Of a stretch of 21,139 nucleotides of DNA, positions 19,622 through 21,139 are shown piece after piece. Position 1 is the stretch's first letter. Every line of letters starts with the position of its first letter. Position numbers and translations under genes: made by a program. Source of the stretch: a virus; the IMG/VR virus record IMGVR_UViG_3300042914_002369, positions 1 through 21,139 of that record; one strand, written 5' to 3'. Below the pieces are notes generated by a model. That model made no database searches. It saw only the letters and a program-made list of their open reading frames with translations, and was not told where the DNA came from.

Positions 19622-21139
19622 ATGTCCGTCTTTATTTCAGCGCTTGGTGGCGCGGCAGCACAGTTTTTTGATAGCAGCGGCAACCCTTTGACGGGCGGGT
19701 TACTCTACTCATACGCCGCTGGTACTACGACACCTCAAGCCACCTATACATCGTCAGCAGGTTCAACGGCGCATACAAACCCAATTGTGTTGGACGCAGC
19801 AGGACGCGTTGCATCAGGTGAGATTTGGGTAACCGCTGGTCTTAATTACAAATTTGTACTAAGAGACAGCGCGGGCGCGTTGATTGGAACCTATGACAAC
19901 CTAAGCGGTCTTAATGGCGTAGATGATGCTTCGCAAATAATTTACGACCCGCCGTTTACAGGGGCTGTAAGCACTACGGTTGAAGCAAAGTTAGAGCAAA
20001 CCCTATCAGTGCTGGATTTTGGCGCTGACCCAACCGGTTCGACTGACTCAACAACGGCCATCCAAAACGCCATCGATTACGCGCAGTCTAAAAACGGCGG
20101 CATTATTTTGTTCCCTTGGGGTACTTACAAAATATCGTCGCAAATTAACATCACCAAATCAAACGTGATGTTGCAAGGCTACGGCGCTAACGGTATTCAC
20201 GATGGCGGTACAGGCGCTTCTCCAGCAACCACGATTGTTTGGTATGGTGGTGTTTACGCGGGGTCTATGTTCTCGTTTTACACGGTCCAAAGCGCGTCAA
20301 ACGCAAAGATTAACGGCGTTGGCCTAAGCAATATGTACCTTGATTGCTCAGGTACGTGCTCGGGCGGTATCAACATCATTTCCATCAATAATGGGCGTTT
20401 TGACCACATCAACATCTTGCATCCAACGTATGCAGGTGTCGTAATAACGAATTACCTCGCAGGCCAGTTAGCAGAACCTGCCGATAGCCAACTGAATATT
20501 TTTAGCAACATTACTGTTCGCTGCTTAGACCTGCCCGCATGTATCAACGGCAATGGGTTTATTTTGGCAAGCAACGCGCCTGGAACCGCAGGCGGCAACA
20601 CATCGTTTAATACATTCTTGTATTGCCAAGGTCAGTTTATTGATGGCACTGCGTTTTTGCTTACTGACGCCGATAACAATAACTTGATTTCTTGTCGGGC
20701 GTTTATTTCCGGCACCGGTAAAGGTATTGACGTCCAAGGTTACGGCGACAGCAATTATTTCTACAACTTTAGTTGTGGTGGATCGCCATCTAAGATTTTT
20801 ATTCGCGGTATTGCTAGCGGGTTTGCCGTTGATTCAACAAACAATTGCTTCTTGTTTCCTGATCAAGGTAACGGTACAACTTATCCGCAACTTGACGCTG
20901 GATGTAAAGTCTATTGGACAGGTTCTGACGGCACGACCGTCAAATCGAGAAACACGCAAGCTGTTATCACGGACTCAACATCAAACATAAACGCAGCACA
21001 ATCGAATCTTGGTCTTGCCTCTTTGATTATTGATAACCGATCTGCTGCTGGTTTTAGAGTGACAGATGGCACAAATATTTGGGGTATTAACCAGACGGGT
21101 GTAAACGGCGATTTGCGCTGGTCGTGCAGTAATGGCTCA
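19622..21139 (+). CDS. Tailspike with pectate-lyase-type beta-helix, 3' end cut off
   Basis: At least 506 residues, open at the right edge. The N-terminal domain (about 1-70) has the phage tail-protein pattern AAQFFDSSGNPLTGGLLYSY, AAGTTTPQATYTSSAGS, NPIVLDAAGR. Near residue 126 begins a pectate-lyase-superfamily start, SVLDFGADPTGSTDSTTAIQ, NAIDYAQSKNGGIILFPWGT, YKISSQINI, followed by beta-helix-like coils with repeated N, G and hydrophobic residues (ISINNGRFDHINILHPTY). Such spikes bind, and often cleave, capsule or O-antigen polysaccharide outside the cell. The start at 19622 has GGGAG about 7 nt upstream. Catalytic residues cannot be assigned and the C-terminal trimerisation part is missing. 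A depolymerase role is inferred from the fold. Confidence 0.87.
   Translation, partial: MSVFISALGGAAAQFFDSSGNPLTGGLLYSYAAGTTTPQATYTSSAGSTAHTNPIVLDAAGRVASGEIWVTAGLNYKFVLRDSAGALIGTYDNLSGLNGVDDASQIIYDPPFTGAVSTTVEAKLEQTLSVLDFGADPTGSTDSTTAIQNAIDYAQSKNGGIILFPWGTYKISSQINITKSNVMLQGYGANGIHDGGTGASPATTIVWYGGVYAGSMFSFYTVQSASNAKINGVGLSNMYLDCSGTCSGGINIISINNGRFDHINILHPTYAGVVITNYLAGQLAEPADSQLNIFSNITVRCLDLPACINGNGFILASNAPGTAGGNTSFNTFLYCQGQFIDGTAFLLTDADNNNLISCRAFISGTGKGIDVQGYGDSNYFYNFSCGGSPSKIFIRGIASGFAVDSTNNCFLFPDQGNGTTYPQLDAGCKVYWTGSDGTTVKSRNTQAVITDSTSNINAAQSNLGLASLIIDNRSAAGFRVTDGTNIWGINQTGVNGDLRWSCSNGS

Overview
The window is part of the genome of a tailed double-stranded DNA phage (Caudoviricetes), or a prophage of one. 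It holds a replication/recombination module, a DNA-packaging module with a P22-type portal, and the start of a fibre/tailspike region. The portal type suggests a short-tailed (podovirus-like) virion. The host cannot be fixed from the sequence. The mid-range GC content, sigma70-like promoters and Shine-Dalgarno sites fit a proteobacterium, possibly an aquatic one, but that is inference. No integrase, lysogeny gene, tRNA or CRISPR array was seen.

Layout from left to right. (1) At 1-897, leftward, are a SNF2-type helicase (cut by the window edge) and a VRR-NUC nuclease. (2) At 898-982 is a compact divergent control region with back-to-back promoters over a perfect 7+5+7 inverted repeat. (3) At 983-7409 is a rightward, tightly overlapping replication operon: small ORF, DUF2800/Cas4-like Fe-S exonuclease, conserved 216-aa protein (possible ssDNA-binding protein), an intrinsic terminator, a 55-aa ORF, a family A DNA polymerase with Leu at the Pol I 762-equivalent position, and a primase-polymerase/helicase. 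(4) At 7432-8751 is a leftward operon: a Cys-rich 237-aa phage protein, a 64-aa protein and three very small ORFs, two of them single-pass membrane peptides. It ends at a strong leftward terminator facing the replication operon. (5) At 8752-9505 is about 750 bp without a convincing gene. It contains 14 exact copies and several near copies of the palindromic heptamer TTGSCAA (S is G or C), mostly in pairs or triplets phased every 9 bp. Homopolymer tracts, GC-rich palindromes and an AT-rich stretch lie in the same interval. This is the best candidate for a replication origin or master control region. (6) At 9506-14838 are small terminase, an HNH homing endonuclease, large terminase, three small Lys-rich proteins and the portal. 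(7) At 14841-21139 are a DUF5856-like protein, two small proteins, two fibre-like proteins sharing an N-terminal domain, an AT-rich HNH/AP2 endonuclease, several small conserved phage proteins and a pectate-lyase-fold tailspike that runs off the right edge.

Working model (inference): the primase-helicase, PolA, SNF2 helicase and nucleases replicate and process the genome, perhaps from the TTGSCAA region. The terminase pair packages DNA through the portal. The fibre and tailspike genes set host range. No scaffold or major capsid gene lies between the portal and the fibres, so capsid and tail-tube genes must lie outside the window.
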